Shown piece by piece: positions 1-8,472 of a stretch of 64,000 nucleotides of DNA. How positions within the stretch are numbered: the first letter of the stretch is position 1; every line of letters starts with the position of its first letter. Location of the stretch: positions 1 through 64,000 of the forward strand of contig NZ_QKRB01000046.1 of assembly GCF_003233845.1 (NCBI RefSeq), in the 5' to 3' direction. Source of the DNA: Paenibacillus sambharensis (GTDB lineage Bacteria > Bacillota > Bacilli > Paenibacillales > Paenibacillaceae). The notes under the pieces were generated by a model that saw only the letters and a program-made list of their open reading frames with translations, was not told where the DNA came from and searched no databases. A program made the position numbers and the translations under genes.

Positions 1-46
1 TGAATGACAACGGGGCTGCCCCTACTTACTACCTATCTATTAGATT

Positions 47-2116
47 TTATTCCCCAAGATTAAACCGTTTGACCGATTCCTGCAGCTTCGCCGCCATTTC
101 AGCCAGCTGATGAGCAGAAGCTGTAATCTCTTGAATCGATGCCATCTGCTCTTCAACTGCTGCGGATGTGGTCGTCGCCCCTTCGGCCGAGTGCTCCGAA
201 ATCTTGGATAGCTCGTTCACCGAGGCCGCCACCTCTTCTGTGCCCGCCGAGATTTGCTCAGCTGTTGCGGAAATCGCTTGTATCTGCTCAATGATGCTGG
301 CTGTGGACTGCTCAATATTCTGGAAGGCGGCCGCTGCAGCCTGACTTGTGCGAATCCCTTCATGAACTTGGTTATGAACATTCCCGTTCATATTCTTCGT
401 TGCCCGTTCGATCAGCTGCAGCATGCTTCCGATGGCGGCACTGATCTCATCTGCTGTATGCTTGGACTGTTCGGACAGCTTACGGACTTCACCGGCAACA
501 ACAGCGAAGCCTCGTCCCGATTCGCCTGCTCTGGCCGCCTCAATCGCCGCATTCAAGGCCAGCAGGTTCGTTTGCTCCGCAATATCCACAATAGCCTGGT
601 TCATCCCTCTCGTCTTATCCGACAGCTCAGTCAGCTCGTCCATGACTCCGGAGGTTTCCTTGACTGCCTCCAGAATCCGGTCCATCTGGCCCCGCACGTC
701 ATCGATCGTACGGCTGCCCGCTGCGACATCCTCCTCCGTTCTGCCTGCCGAGTCAACAATTGTTCCTGCTGAATTTGCGATTGAGCTGATACCGCTCGCC
801 ATCTCTTCCACAGCCCTTGCTGTCTGCTGAGCTGACTCCGCACCTGTTACGGCGCTATCCGCGGTTTGTGAAATAATTTCCGCTACATGCTGAACCGAGT
901 CAGAGGTTTGTTCTGTACTTTCTTTAATCGTTTGCGACGATGTGGCAAGCAGCGCGGATGCGTGGCTCAGCTCGGTTACCATTGTCTGCAGAGAGAGCGT
1001 CATAGTATTGAAATCATGTGCAAGCTCGCCAAATTCGTTGCGGCTCGTTATGTTGACACGTTCATTAAGATTGCCTTCGCTAACCCGCTTAACACCTTGA
1101 CGCAGTCTGCCCATCTGCACAACGAATACACGCACGATGAAGAACACGACAATAGCTGCAACCAGAGCGGATGCCCCGATAACAATCAGCGCCCGGATCA
1201 AAATCGGCTTAGCTGCAACCGTGTAATCATCCAGGGCTAATATACCGACTACTTTCCAGCCTGTCAGCTGATCCGCTCCGACATAAGTGCTGAGTTCCAT
1301 TATCGCTGGCTGTTCAAGTACTTGAACGAAATGTACAATATCACGGCCTTCACGATTGACCGCTTCACTGTTTTTATCAACCGCCATATTAAAAGGCACG
1401 CCCGGCGCGTAGATACCTGCGTCAAATATGAAGCCTGACCCGGCAATAATTTTGTTCTCGGAATCAATAACAGCCAATGTACCCGTATCCCCTAATCTGG
1501 TACGCTTAACAATGTCAGAGAATGCCTGCAGGTCTGCTTTCAAGGACAAAATCCGGCCATCTTGCAGCGCCTTCGACACCATCACCGTCATCAGATTGGC
1601 AGCTGGATCAAAGGCTGTATCGGATATAACAGCTTCCCCATTCCTGGCTGCGCTTTCAGTAAACCAAACCGCATCTTTAAGAGCAGCGCCATCCTGCGGT
1701 TCAGGCAGAACAGCACCCGCTGTATGAATCATTTCACCCTGCTCGTCCACCAGTATAATGGATTGTATTTCCGGAAGCGCCTTAATCGATTCCGTAAGTA
1801 TTCCTTCCACATCGGCTTCCTCACCGATCTCTTCCAACTGCCCTGACAGCTGATTAAGGCTGTTCACATGTGCCGTCATCCGGGTATGGGCATTATCCCT
1901 CACTAAATCCATATTCGAGTAGATCGATTCTTCAATCCGGAACCGGATTTCATCGTAAGCCTTCTGGTACGAAAAATAGCCGATCAGCACGCTGGGCACG
2001 ACAAGCACCAGGAGAAAAGCAAAAATGAGTCTTGTTCTCATCATACGCGACTCGTGTGTACTGCGCTTCCACAGCCGCTTTGGCAGCTGCCTCTTCTGCG
2101 ACCATAATTTCTTCAA
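47..2116 (-). CDS. Methyl-accepting chemotaxis protein
   Basis: Membrane chemoreceptor that relays ligand binding to CheA/CheW. A hydrophobic segment near the N-terminus ([20 protein letters not shown]) is followed by about 260 extracytoplasmic residues resembling a dCache sensor. A second membrane segment leads into a HAMP domain and a long MCP signalling domain with the conserved hairpin tip ([15 protein letters not shown]). The reading frame is open to a GTG at 2128, but the AAGGGG Shine-Dalgarno lies over that codon and is well spaced from a TTG at 2116, so I chose TTG. A SigD-like promoter lies just upstream. It is a single gene with no chemotaxis neighbours. The ligand cannot be told from sequence. 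Confidence 0.93.
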   Translation of the reverse strand: MKKLWSQKRQLPKRLWKRSTHESRMMRTRLIFAFLLVLVVPSVLIGYFSYQKAYDEIRFRIEESIYSNMDLVRDNAHTRMTAHVNSLNQLSGQLEEIGEEADVEGILTESIKALPEIQSIILVDEQGEMIHTAGAVLPEPQDGAALKDAVWFTESAARNGEAVISDTAFDPAANLMTVMVSKALQDGRILSLKADLQAFSDIVKRTRLGDTGTLAVIDSENKIIAGSGFIFDAGIYAPGVPFNMAVDKNSEAVNREGRDIVHFVQVLEQPAIMELSTYVGADQLTGWKVVGILALDDYTVAAKPILIRALIVIGASALVAAIVVFFIVRVFVVQMGRLRQGVKRVSEGNLNERVNITSRNEFGELAHDFNTMTLSLQTMVTELSHASALLATSSQTIKESTEQTSDSVQHVAEIISQTADSAVTGAESAQQTARAVEEMASGISSIANSAGTIVDSAGRTEEDVAAGSRTIDDVRGQMDRILEAVKETSGVMDELTELSDKTRGMNQAIVDIAEQTNLLALNAAIEAARAGESGRGFAVVAGEVRKLSEQSKHTADEISAAIGSMLQLIERATKNMNGNVHNQVHEGIRTSQAAAAAFQNIEQSTASIIEQIQAISATAEQISAGTEEVAASVNELSKISEHSAEGATTTSAAVEEQMASIQEITASAHQLAEMAAKLQESVKRFNLGE

Positions 2117-2153
2117 TGTTATCAGCACCCCTTAAGTAAGCATTATTCTACAT

Positions 2154-2180
2154 TTATCGACAAAATAAGACACAACTTTA
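2154..2180 (-). promoter_or_regulatory. SigD-like (flagellar sigma) promoter of the chemoreceptor gene
   Basis: Read on the minus strand, TAAA is followed by exactly 15 bases and then GTCGATAA, against the SigD consensus TAAA-N15-GCCGATAT (6 of 8 matches in the -10). It lies about 38 bases upstream of the TTG start. SigD control of chemoreceptors is established in Bacillus; the assignment here is by motif only. Confidence 0.6.
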
Positions 2181-2327
2181 AGGGTAATGTTTTCCAGTAC
2201 GACTGTTATTTTAATAGGCATCGGCATTAGAACAGGTGCTTCCTATTCGAATACTTTTCTAATAAACTTATATTACTTTCAACGAAGTGATTGAATCTCG
2301 ATTTACGTGACACGATGGAGGAACAGC

Positions 2328-2501
2328 ATGATCAACGTAGGGGACAAGCGAAGCAAACAATTGAACTATATCGGGTTGACCGAGCAGGATTTGACCTTCC
2401 TGAGCGAGCAGCGGGAAGACCAGGCTGCCAGCTCACAGGAACTCACATCCTTCGTTAACATGATTGAGACGGTTGCGAACGAGCTTGAGAACATCCAGTA
2501 A
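2328..2501 (+). pseudogene. Remnant of a globin-coupled chemoreceptor (HemAT-like), internally deleted
   Basis: A 57-residue open frame with a good GGAGG Shine-Dalgarno before an ATG (2328). Its first half (RSKQLNYIGLTEQDLTFLSE) resembles the start of the globin sensor domain of HemAT-type aerotaxis transducers. Its second half (ASSQELTSFVNMIETVANEL) resembles the extreme C-terminus of a chemoreceptor signalling domain. The heme pocket and the whole signalling helix are absent, as if an in-frame deletion joined the two ends. A terminator follows directly. The alternative is a real small protein that merely resembles these ends. Family resemblance is from memory, not from a search. Confidence 0.5.
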
Positions 2502-2521
2502 GCAATTCAATAGTAATAAGA

Positions 2522-2570
2522 AAGAAGCCCCGGGCAGGTCTGCAGCTGGCAGACTCGCCCGGGGCTTCTT
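2522..2570. terminator. Bidirectional intrinsic terminator
   Basis: A 14-bp stem (AAGAAGCCCCGGGC with its complement) plus an inner GTCTGC/GCAGAC stem sits between two convergent genes. The A-rich and T-rich flanks let it serve the remnant on the plus strand and the aminotransferase on the minus strand. Confidence 0.85.
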
Positions 2571-2578
2571 ATATTCCT

Positions 2579-3868
2579 TTATGCACCTGTTTCTTGCAGC
2601 TTGCGAATGCTTGCCAGCTTCACACAGATACAGAGCACGCGCATCGCCTTCTTCAGTTCCTCTAGCGTTGGATAGGTAGGCGCTATCCGTATATTCCGGT
2701 CCCTTGGATCATTGCCGTATGGATAGGTAGCTCCTGCCTTGGTCAGTGTAATCCCTGCTTCACCAGCTAGCCGGACAACTTCCCGGGCACAGCCGTCTAT
2801 CGTGTTCAGGCTGATGAAGTAGCCGCCTTTGGGAGCCTTCCAGTCCGCAATCTCTCTGCCGCCCAGCTCCTCGTCAAGGATCTGAAGCACGGCATCGAAC
2901 TTCGGTGCGACAATGGCTGCATGCTTCCGCATATGCTCATGCAGCGCATCCTTGTCCGGGAAATAACGGACATGTCTTAATTGATTGATTTTATCCGGGC
3001 CTATTGTCTGGAAGGACACCTGCTTGCGTATCGTTTCCAGGTTCCGCTCGCTTGCCGCCATGACGGCTACACCCGATCCAGGGAACGTGACCTTGGAGGT
3101 CGAAGCAAACATCAATACCCGGTCCGGATTGCCCGCTTCTCTGCATGCTTCTAACATATTCGCAAGTTCGGCCGGTTCATCCGTCAGATGATGAACACAG
3201 TATGCGTCATCCCAGAAAATGCGGAAGTCCGGCGCCTTGGCTTTCATCTCGGCCAGTCTGCGAACCACTTCATCCGAGTAGGTGATTCCCTCCGGATTAC
3301 TGTATCTGGGTACGCACCACATCCCCTTGATGCTGCCATCCTCCCGGACAAGCCGCTCCACCGCATCCATGTCAGGGCCGTCTTCGAGCATATCCACGGT
3401 AATCATCTCGATATTGAAATGTTCGCAAATCGCAAAATGACGGTCGTACCCCGGACTCGGGCAGATAAACTTGATGCCAGGCACCTTCATCCAAGGTACC
3501 TCGCCGCCATATACGCCAGACAACAGCGCCCTTGCAACCGTGTCATGCATCATGGCAAGACTTGAGTTGCCGCCAACCATGACTTCACTCGGGCGCACAC
3601 CAAGAATCCCGGCGAAGAAAACTTTCGCTTCCTTGATGCCATCCAGCCCTCCATAATTGCGGACATCAGGACCCTCCACATCGTGAAGGTTATCCGAACG
3701 GACGGTATCCAGCATGTTCATGGAGAGATCCAGCTGCTCGGGAGCAGGCTTGCCTCTGGACATGTCCAGGGACAGATGCTCCTGAACCACCTCTTCGTAC
3801 TGCCGGCTAAGCTCACCATGAAGCTCCGCCAACCGCTCTGCACTCAACGTCTCATAAGCTTCTCGCAA
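2579..3868 (-). CDS. Aspartate aminotransferase, type Ic
   Basis: PLP-dependent transaminase of fold type I, subgroup Ic (the Corynebacterium AspT type), expected to interconvert aspartate and 2-oxoglutarate with oxaloacetate and glutamate in the cytoplasm. Recognisable subgroup blocks run in order: SLDMSRGKP near the N-terminus, DVRNYGGLDG, ICPSPGYDRHFAICE, GMWCVPRYSNPEG, WDDAYCVHHL, and the PLP lysine block ASTSKVTFPGSG. The C-terminus has GGYFISL and NIRIAPTYPT. Length (429 residues) is normal for this subgroup. It is a monocistronic gene ended by the terminator at 2522-2570. Substrate preference is inferred from the family. Confidence 0.9.
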   Translation of the reverse strand: MREAYETLSAERLAELHGELSRQYEEVVQEHLSLDMSRGKPAPEQLDLSMNMLDTVRSDNLHDVEGPDVRNYGGLDGIKEAKVFFAGILGVRPSEVMVGGNSSLAMMHDTVARALLSGVYGGEVPWMKVPGIKFICPSPGYDRHFAICEHFNIEMITVDMLEDGPDMDAVERLVREDGSIKGMWCVPRYSNPEGITYSDEVVRRLAEMKAKAPDFRIFWDDAYCVHHLTDEPAELANMLEACREAGNPDRVLMFASTSKVTFPGSGVAVMAASERNLETIRKQVSFQTIGPDKINQLRHVRYFPDKDALHEHMRKHAAIVAPKFDAVLQILDEELGGREIADWKAPKGGYFISLNTIDGCAREVVRLAGEAGITLTKAGATYPYGNDPRDRNIRIAPTYPTLEELKKAMRVLCICVKLASIRKLQETGA

Positions 3869-4010
3869 TGGCTTCCTCTCCTCTTCCTGAATTCATTACG
3901 CTTACACTACCTTAACATGGAAGCAGACAGCCAGCAACAGAGCAGAATACTCACAGTTGACGCAGCTTTCCCTTATTTATCTTCGCCGATGCGTTTAACT
4001 GATTACCAGG

Positions 4011-4038
4011 TTGGCTATACGTGTAATAGTAATAAAAT
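4011..4038 (+). promoter_or_regulatory. Candidate SigA promoter for the squalene/phytoene synthase gene
   Basis: TTGGCT, 16 bases, TAAAAT, lying about 95 bases upstream of the proposed start. It is a reasonable match and the only good one in the 265-base gap; not proven. Confidence 0.4.
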
Positions 4039-4134
4039 TTATCTTCATGGTGGCAAGCAGGCGACGATTAGATAATCCACCCGAAGTATAGTATCATGAA
4101 GATAACTACAAAAGAGTTATTGGAGTGACGTGTC

Positions 4135-4944
4135 ATTACTAAAACGATTGTGAATGGCGCCATGTCGATGCTGAAGAAGACAAGCCGTACGTTCTACATA
4201 CCTATCAGCCGTCTAGAGCCTGGGCTTAAAGAAGCGGTCGCCTCTGCTTATCTTTGCATGCGTGCTATTGATGAGATTGAGGATCACCCGGATCTGCCCG
4301 ATCAGACGAAGATCGATCTCCTCCGCGGAGTAAGTGAGGCGATTCGCGGCTTAGAACCCAGGACCGAGCTTGAAGCACTCCTCATCCCCCATGCGAATAT
4401 TCTGCCGCCCGTATCGGTTCGTATCTATGAATGGCTAATGCTCTGCCCTTCATCCGCACAGGATATTGTGAAGCGTTACATTACCATGATGTCCGAGCAG
4501 ATGGCGGAATGGGTGCACCGCAGATGGACCGTTCATACAGTAGCGGATCTGGATGCCTATACTTACAGCGTCGCCGGCATGGTGGGCGAAATGCTGTCCG
4601 AGCTGTGGCTGTGGTTTGACGGCACAGAGTCGGACCCTGTCAAGGCGGTTGCCTTTGGACGCGGCCTGCAGGCGGTCAACATTCTCCGTAACCGGAACGA
4701 GGATCTGGGGCGAGGCGTCGATTACTATCCGGAAGGCTGGGATAACGAAGAGATGATCCGCTATGCCAAGCGCAACCTGCAGCAGGCAGACAGCTATATA
4801 GCGGATTTAAAGCCGGGGCCGGCCCTGAAGTTCTGCAGCATCCCTCTTGCCCTGGCCCATGCGACTGTTAACGTCATTTCAACCGGCGGCACCAAGCTGT
4901 CCCGCCTGAATGTATTGGAGATTGTAAAGCGCGTTACCGGTTAG
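4135..4944 (+). CDS. Squalene/phytoene synthase family protein
   Basis: Class I head-to-head prenyl synthase fold, expected to act on farnesyl- or geranylgeranyl-diphosphate. The first aspartate-rich motif is intact (RAIDEIED) and the second reads NILRNRNEDLGRG, where the usual leading Asp of DxxED is Asn; YYPEGW follows as usual. No carotenoid or hopanoid genes are adjacent, so the product is unknown. The first standard start codon in frame is GTG 4150, which lies 22 bases from the GGAGTG Shine-Dalgarno. An in-frame ATT at 4135 is spaced 7 bases from it, so I give ATT as the likelier start. A terminator follows. Confidence 0.8.
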   Translation: MTKTIVNGAMSMLKKTSRTFYIPISRLEPGLKEAVASAYLCMRAIDEIEDHPDLPDQTKIDLLRGVSEAIRGLEPRTELEALLIPHANILPPVSVRIYEWLMLCPSSAQDIVKRYITMMSEQMAEWVHRRWTVHTVADLDAYTYSVAGMVGEMLSELWLWFDGTESDPVKAVAFGRGLQAVNILRNRNEDLGRGVDYYPEGWDNEEMIRYAKRNLQQADSYIADLKPGPALKFCSIPLALAHATVNVISTGGTKLSRLNVLEIVKRVTG

Positions 4945-4953
4945 CCGGGTCCG

Positions 4954-4998
4954 AAACCTCTGTAGACAAGGTACTAGCCTTGTTTCGGAGGTTTTTTG
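4954..4998 (+). terminator. Intrinsic terminator after the squalene/phytoene synthase gene
   Basis: Two nested stems, AAACCTC/GAGGTTT and ACAAGG/CCTTGT, followed by a run of T. Confidence 0.85.
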
Positions 4999-5105
4999 TC
5001 GTTTCTATTGTAAAAATTGTCGCCACAGGCGATGAACAGCTTATTTTATGGGTAATATAACAACAAATCAAACATCTGGTTAAAGAAATGAGGGATAAAA
5101 AAACA

Positions 5106-5933
5106 ATGGTACTCACACCTGAACAGCGTGTAACCCTTCACGGCTTCAATAATCTTACGAAATCATTGAGCTTTAATATGTACGATATCTGTTATACCCA
5201 GACCAAGGAAGAACGGGAAGCGTACCTTGAATATATTGATGAACAATATAACTCCGACCGCCTGAAGAAGATTCTCAAGCATGTGGCCGACATTATAGGG
5301 GCCCACGTGCTGAATGTCGCTCAGCAGGATTATGTGCCGCAGGGCGCTAGTGTAACGGTACTCGTCTCTGAGGGACCTATTGTGGAAGTGCCGCATGAAG
5401 CCTATCATGAATCGCCGGGCCCGCTGCCCGAATCGGTTGTGCTGCAGCTGGACAAGAGCCATATCACGGTTCATACCTATCCGGAATACCATCCGGACGA
5501 AGGCATCAGCACCTTCCGGGCGGATATTGATGTGTCAACCTGCGGGGAAATTTCGCCGCTTAAGGCGCTCAATTATCTGATTCATTCGTTCGATACCGAT
5601 ATCATGACGATCGATTACCGGGTGCGCGGCTTCACAAGGGATATCCATGGGCACAAGCTGTTTATCGACCACGATATCAGCTCCATTCAGAACTATATTC
5701 CGGATGAAGTAAAGGAAGAGTTCGATATGATCGACGTTAATGTCTATCAGGAGAACATCTTCCATACCAAGTGCAAGCTGAAGCAGTTTGACCTGAACAA
5801 CTACCTCTTCGGCTATACGAAGGATAAGCTGACGGGCGAGCAGCAGGCCGAGATCACGGAGCGGCTGACGCTTGAGATGGATGAAATCTTCTATGGTAAA
5901 AATATGAGCAACGGCTCACCCGGTGTAAACTAA
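5106..5933 (+). CDS. speD: S-adenosylmethionine decarboxylase proenzyme, long form
   Basis: Makes decarboxylated SAM, the aminopropyl donor for spermidine. It is a pyruvoyl enzyme formed by self-cleavage before an internal serine: the block [13 protein letters not shown] places the cleavage between Lys117 and Ser118, close to the Lys111-Ser112 site of the E. coli enzyme. The length, about 275 residues, is that of the E. coli type (class 1a) rather than the short Bacillus SpeH type. An ATG at 5088 is also in frame, but 5106 has GAGGG upstream at workable spacing. No spermidine synthase gene is adjacent. It ends at a shared terminator. Confidence 0.93.
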   Translation: MVLTPEQRVTLHGFNNLTKSLSFNMYDICYTQTKEEREAYLEYIDEQYNSDRLKKILKHVADIIGAHVLNVAQQDYVPQGASVTVLVSEGPIVEVPHEAYHESPGPLPESVVLQLDKSHITVHTYPEYHPDEGISTFRADIDVSTCGEISPLKALNYLIHSFDTDIMTIDYRVRGFTRDIHGHKLFIDHDISSIQNYIPDEVKEEFDMIDVNVYQENIFHTKCKLKQFDLNNYLFGYTKDKLTGEQQAEITERLTLEMDEIFYGKNMSNGSPGVN

Positions 5934-5989
5934 TGACTAATTGTACGGCAAAAATCGCGGCGGGGCTGATGCAGTCCCGCTAACACACG

Positions 5990-6031
5990 GGGGCGTCCCT
6001 AAGCCTGGTATGGCTTAAGGACGCCCCTTAT
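5990..6031. terminator. Bidirectional terminator between speD and mqnD
   Basis: GGGGCGTCC with its complement GGACGCCCC, plus an inner AAGCC/GGCTT stem, lies between convergent genes. Confidence 0.85.
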
Positions 6032-6051
6032 TGGGCTTGAGTAAGCTGTAA

Positions 6052-6897
6052 TCAGCAGCTTCTGAGCAGAGCAGGATCAACCGCCGGCACCAAGCCTTCG
6101 GCAGCTGCCCTTGTGAGCAGCGCCTCCACTGCTGAATATCCATCCTCGCCAAGATCAGAGGAGAAGGAATTGACATAGAGGTCAATGTGCTGCTTGGCTA
6201 CCTCAGGAGACATCTCCTGAGCATGGCTCATGACATAGTCACGTGAAGCCTCAGGATTCGCCCAGGCATACTGCAGCGAAGCCCGGACATATTCCGTCAG
6301 AGCCCTGGTGTCCATGCCTCTGCGGGCAATAATGGCTCCGAGCGGGATCGGCAGGCCCGTATCCGACTCCCACCAGCTGCCGAGATCAGTCAGCATGGTT
6401 AGTCCATAATTCTGGTATGTAAACCGCGCCTCGTGAATAACAAGGCCTGCATCAATTCGTCCGTCCCGCACCGCTGGCATAATATCATGGAAAGGCATAA
6501 CGACAATCTCACCGACACCGCCTGGTACCTGCTGAGCTGCCCACAGCCGGAAGAGCAGATAAGCGGTGGAGCGTTCGCTTGGGACGGCCACCCGTTTGCC
6601 GGACAGCATTTCCGGCGTGCCCGCCTGCCCGTTCCCGCCGGCTGTCAGCACCAGCGGTCCGCAGCCGCGGCCGAGCGCTCCGCCGCAGGGCAGCAGTGCA
6701 TAATCCGCCAGCACCCAGGGAAGCGCGGCATAAGAGATCTTCATCACTTCAGGGCCTTTACGCTCCGCTGCCAAGTGATTGGTTATATCTATATCCGCAT
6801 ACATAACCTCCAGCTCAGGCGCACCAGGGATCAATCCGCTGGCCCAGGCGTGGAATATAAAGGTATCATTCGGACATGGTGAATAGGCTATCTTCAT
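6052..6897 (-). CDS. mqnD: 1,4-dihydroxy-6-naphthoate synthase (futalosine menaquinone pathway)
   Basis: Converts cyclic dehypoxanthinylfutalosine to 1,4-dihydroxy-6-naphthoate in the alternative menaquinone route. The protein opens with the family signature KIAYSPCPNDTFIFHAW and keeps the bilobed periplasmic-binding-protein-like fold (ADIDITNHLA, KISYAALPW, GLVIHEARFTYQ). The start is ATG 6897, behind GGGAGG and two bases after the mqnB stop, so the pair is translated together. The longer in-frame start at 6927 lies inside mqnB and was rejected. mqnA and mqnC are not in this window. Confidence 0.93.
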   Translation of the reverse strand: MKIAYSPCPNDTFIFHAWASGLIPGAPELEVMYADIDITNHLAAERKGPEVMKISYAALPWVLADYALLPCGGALGRGCGPLVLTAGGNGQAGTPEMLSGKRVAVPSERSTAYLLFRLWAAQQVPGGVGEIVVMPFHDIMPAVRDGRIDAGLVIHEARFTYQNYGLTMLTDLGSWWESDTGLPIPLGAIIARRGMDTRALTEYVRASLQYAWANPEASRDYVMSHAQEMSPEVAKQHIDLYVNSFSSDLGEDGYSAVEALLTRAAAEGLVPAVDPALLRSC

Positions 6898-6899
6898 CG

Positions 6900-7619
6900 T
6901 TACATTACCTCCCTTAACACGGCGCATGCCGACTCCAGTGATTGAAACGCATCTTGAATCCGCCAGGCCGCACGGTCCCGGGGACCAACCGCATTGGAGA
7001 TCGCTCTGATCTCCATCACGGGCAGCTGAAACACCGATGCAGCCCAGGCTGCACCAAAGCCCTCCATCGCCTCGGCCGCTGCCCCTGGAACACGCCCTGC
7101 CAGTTCTGCAGCCTTCTCTGCCGTTCCGGTAACCGTGGCCAGCGTTAAGACAGGCGCCAGCCGGACAGGCATGCCGGCTGCCCGCAAGGCTTCTTCCAGC
7201 CGCTTAGAGGCCGCTTGGTCCGTGCCAAGCCGCGAACTGCCGAAGCCAAGGTGCTCCAGGCTGCTGAAGCCTTCTGCCGTTTCCGCTCCCAAGTCTGCAG
7301 CGATAATCTCACTTGCGACTACAATGGAGCCAATATCAGCCTGGCCGGCAAAGCCGCCCCCGATGCCCGCGCTGATGACCAGACTATAGTCTGAGGCAGA
7401 TGCAAGCGCTCTTGTAGTGGAAACAGCCGCAGCTACCGGGCCGACGCCGCCTGCCATTACCTTGAACCTGTCGTCCTGCCCTATCCCGCGCAGTACAGCT
7501 TCACGTTCTGCCTCTACTGCCGTAATGATCAGAATGCTGCCCTGCCGTCCCTCTTCCTTCTGTTTACTTGTAACGGCTGCCGACTCAGCCCTTGGTTGCA
7601 GAGATTCTTTACCATCCAT
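6900..7619 (-). CDS. mqnB: Futalosine hydrolase
   Basis: Nucleosidase that removes hypoxanthine from futalosine, upstream of MqnD in the same pathway. It has the purine phosphorylase-like fold: ILIITAVEAERE at the start of the fold, VISAGIGGGF, a central EMEGF-like block (AEAMEGFGAAWAA) and RAISNAVGPRDR at the C-terminus. About 28 N-terminal residues precede the fold and look unstructured. The ATG at 7619 has a good AAAGGAG. It forms a two-gene operon with mqnD. Confidence 0.92.
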   Translation of the reverse strand: MDGKESLQPRAESAAVTSKQKEEGRQGSILIITAVEAEREAVLRGIGQDDRFKVMAGGVGPVAAAVSTTRALASASDYSLVISAGIGGGFAGQADIGSIVVASEIIAADLGAETAEGFSSLEHLGFGSSRLGTDQAASKRLEEALRAAGMPVRLAPVLTLATVTGTAEKAAELAGRVPGAAAEAMEGFGAAWAASVFQLPVMEIRAISNAVGPRDRAAWRIQDAFQSLESACAVLREVM

Positions 7620-7727
7620 GACGCGCTTCTCCTTTTGTCCTCGCTGTATTGCAGTCCGATTGTCTGTCCAGACCAGTGTATCAGCTTCGGCAGCGGTCTA
7701 CAAATTTTGCAGCCTGGGAAACCGTAC

Positions 7728-7758
7728 AAAAAAACCAGTATCTCATAAGAGAACTGGC
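7728..7758 (-). terminator. Terminator after lepB
   Basis: On the minus strand a CCAG...CTGG hairpin with one bulged base is followed by seven T. Confidence 0.75.
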
Positions 7759-7808
7759 TTTACATTTGCATTCTGAGTTCTGCGTTCTGCGGCTGCTTCC
7801 GCAGGACT

Positions 7809-8321
7809 TTACTCGCCGTAGAGCAGATGCGTCGGGATGTCGAACAACACTTTCCCCACTAGCGCATCCCTGCTCACGAAGGGCGTATCCCACATATGGG
7901 AATCATAGCTGTCATTACGGTTATCCCCAAGGAACAGGTAATGCTCCTCCGGCACTTCAACCGGCCCGAACGTATACTGCATAGGCTCCATAATGTAAGG
8001 CTCATCTACAGCAGCACCATTCCGGTACAGCATACCGTCCTTCACCTCAATCGTGTCGCCCGGCAGGCCGATCAGCCTTTTCACATAGCGCTTGTCTTCA
8101 TTCGCAACCGGAGGGTAGAACACAACGATGTCCTGGAAGGAGAGCTTCACATCCCAGGGCAGCTTCTCCACAACTAGCCGGTCGTGAATCTGGATGGTTG
8201 GCAGCATGGACCCCGACGGTACTTCCATAGCTTCCGCTACATAGGAACGGATTGTCAGAGACAGGATAAGTGCAAGCGCCAGTACCGGTATCCATTCTTT
8301 CAAGAACTTCTTCACCTTCAT
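7809..8321 (-). CDS. lepB: Signal peptidase I
   Basis: Membrane-anchored type I signal peptidase that removes signal peptides from exported proteins. One N-terminal membrane anchor (residues about 10-28) is followed by box B with the catalytic serine (PSGSMLPT, Ser38), box D with the catalytic lysine (RYVKRLIGLPGD, Lys81) and box E (FLGDNRNDSYDSH). Length 170 residues is typical of the short Bacillota enzymes. It is monocistronic with its own terminator. Confidence 0.95.
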   Translation of the reverse strand: MKVKKFLKEWIPVLALALILSLTIRSYVAEAMEVPSGSMLPTIQIHDRLVVEKLPWDVKLSFQDIVVFYPPVANEDKRYVKRLIGLPGDTIEVKDGMLYRNGAAVDEPYIMEPMQYTFGPVEVPEEHYLFLGDNRNDSYDSHMWDTPFVSRDALVGKVLFDIPTHLLYGE

Positions 8322-8413
8322 CAGATCTACCTACTTTCGTTTCAAGTTCGTCATTCGGATTGTAATGTACTCATATGCCTATTAGTATTTTACAGCAGCT
8401 ATTGGTATAAAAT

Positions 8414-8453
8414 CAAAAAACAAAGAGAGACCGTTCCCGGCCTCCCTGTTTCT
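8414..8453 (-). terminator. Terminator after cadA
   Basis: The minus strand has an AAACA...TGTTT outer stem and a GGAG/CTC plus CCG/CGG inner stem around a GGAA loop, then a T-rich run. Confidence 0.65.
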
Positions 8454-8472
8454 GTGATTCTTCTAAAAGCCT

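Noticed and set aside
1-46. A terminator hairpin at the left edge (GGGGC...GCCCC)
   Set aside because: The stem is short and the upstream context is cut off, so it cannot be judged.
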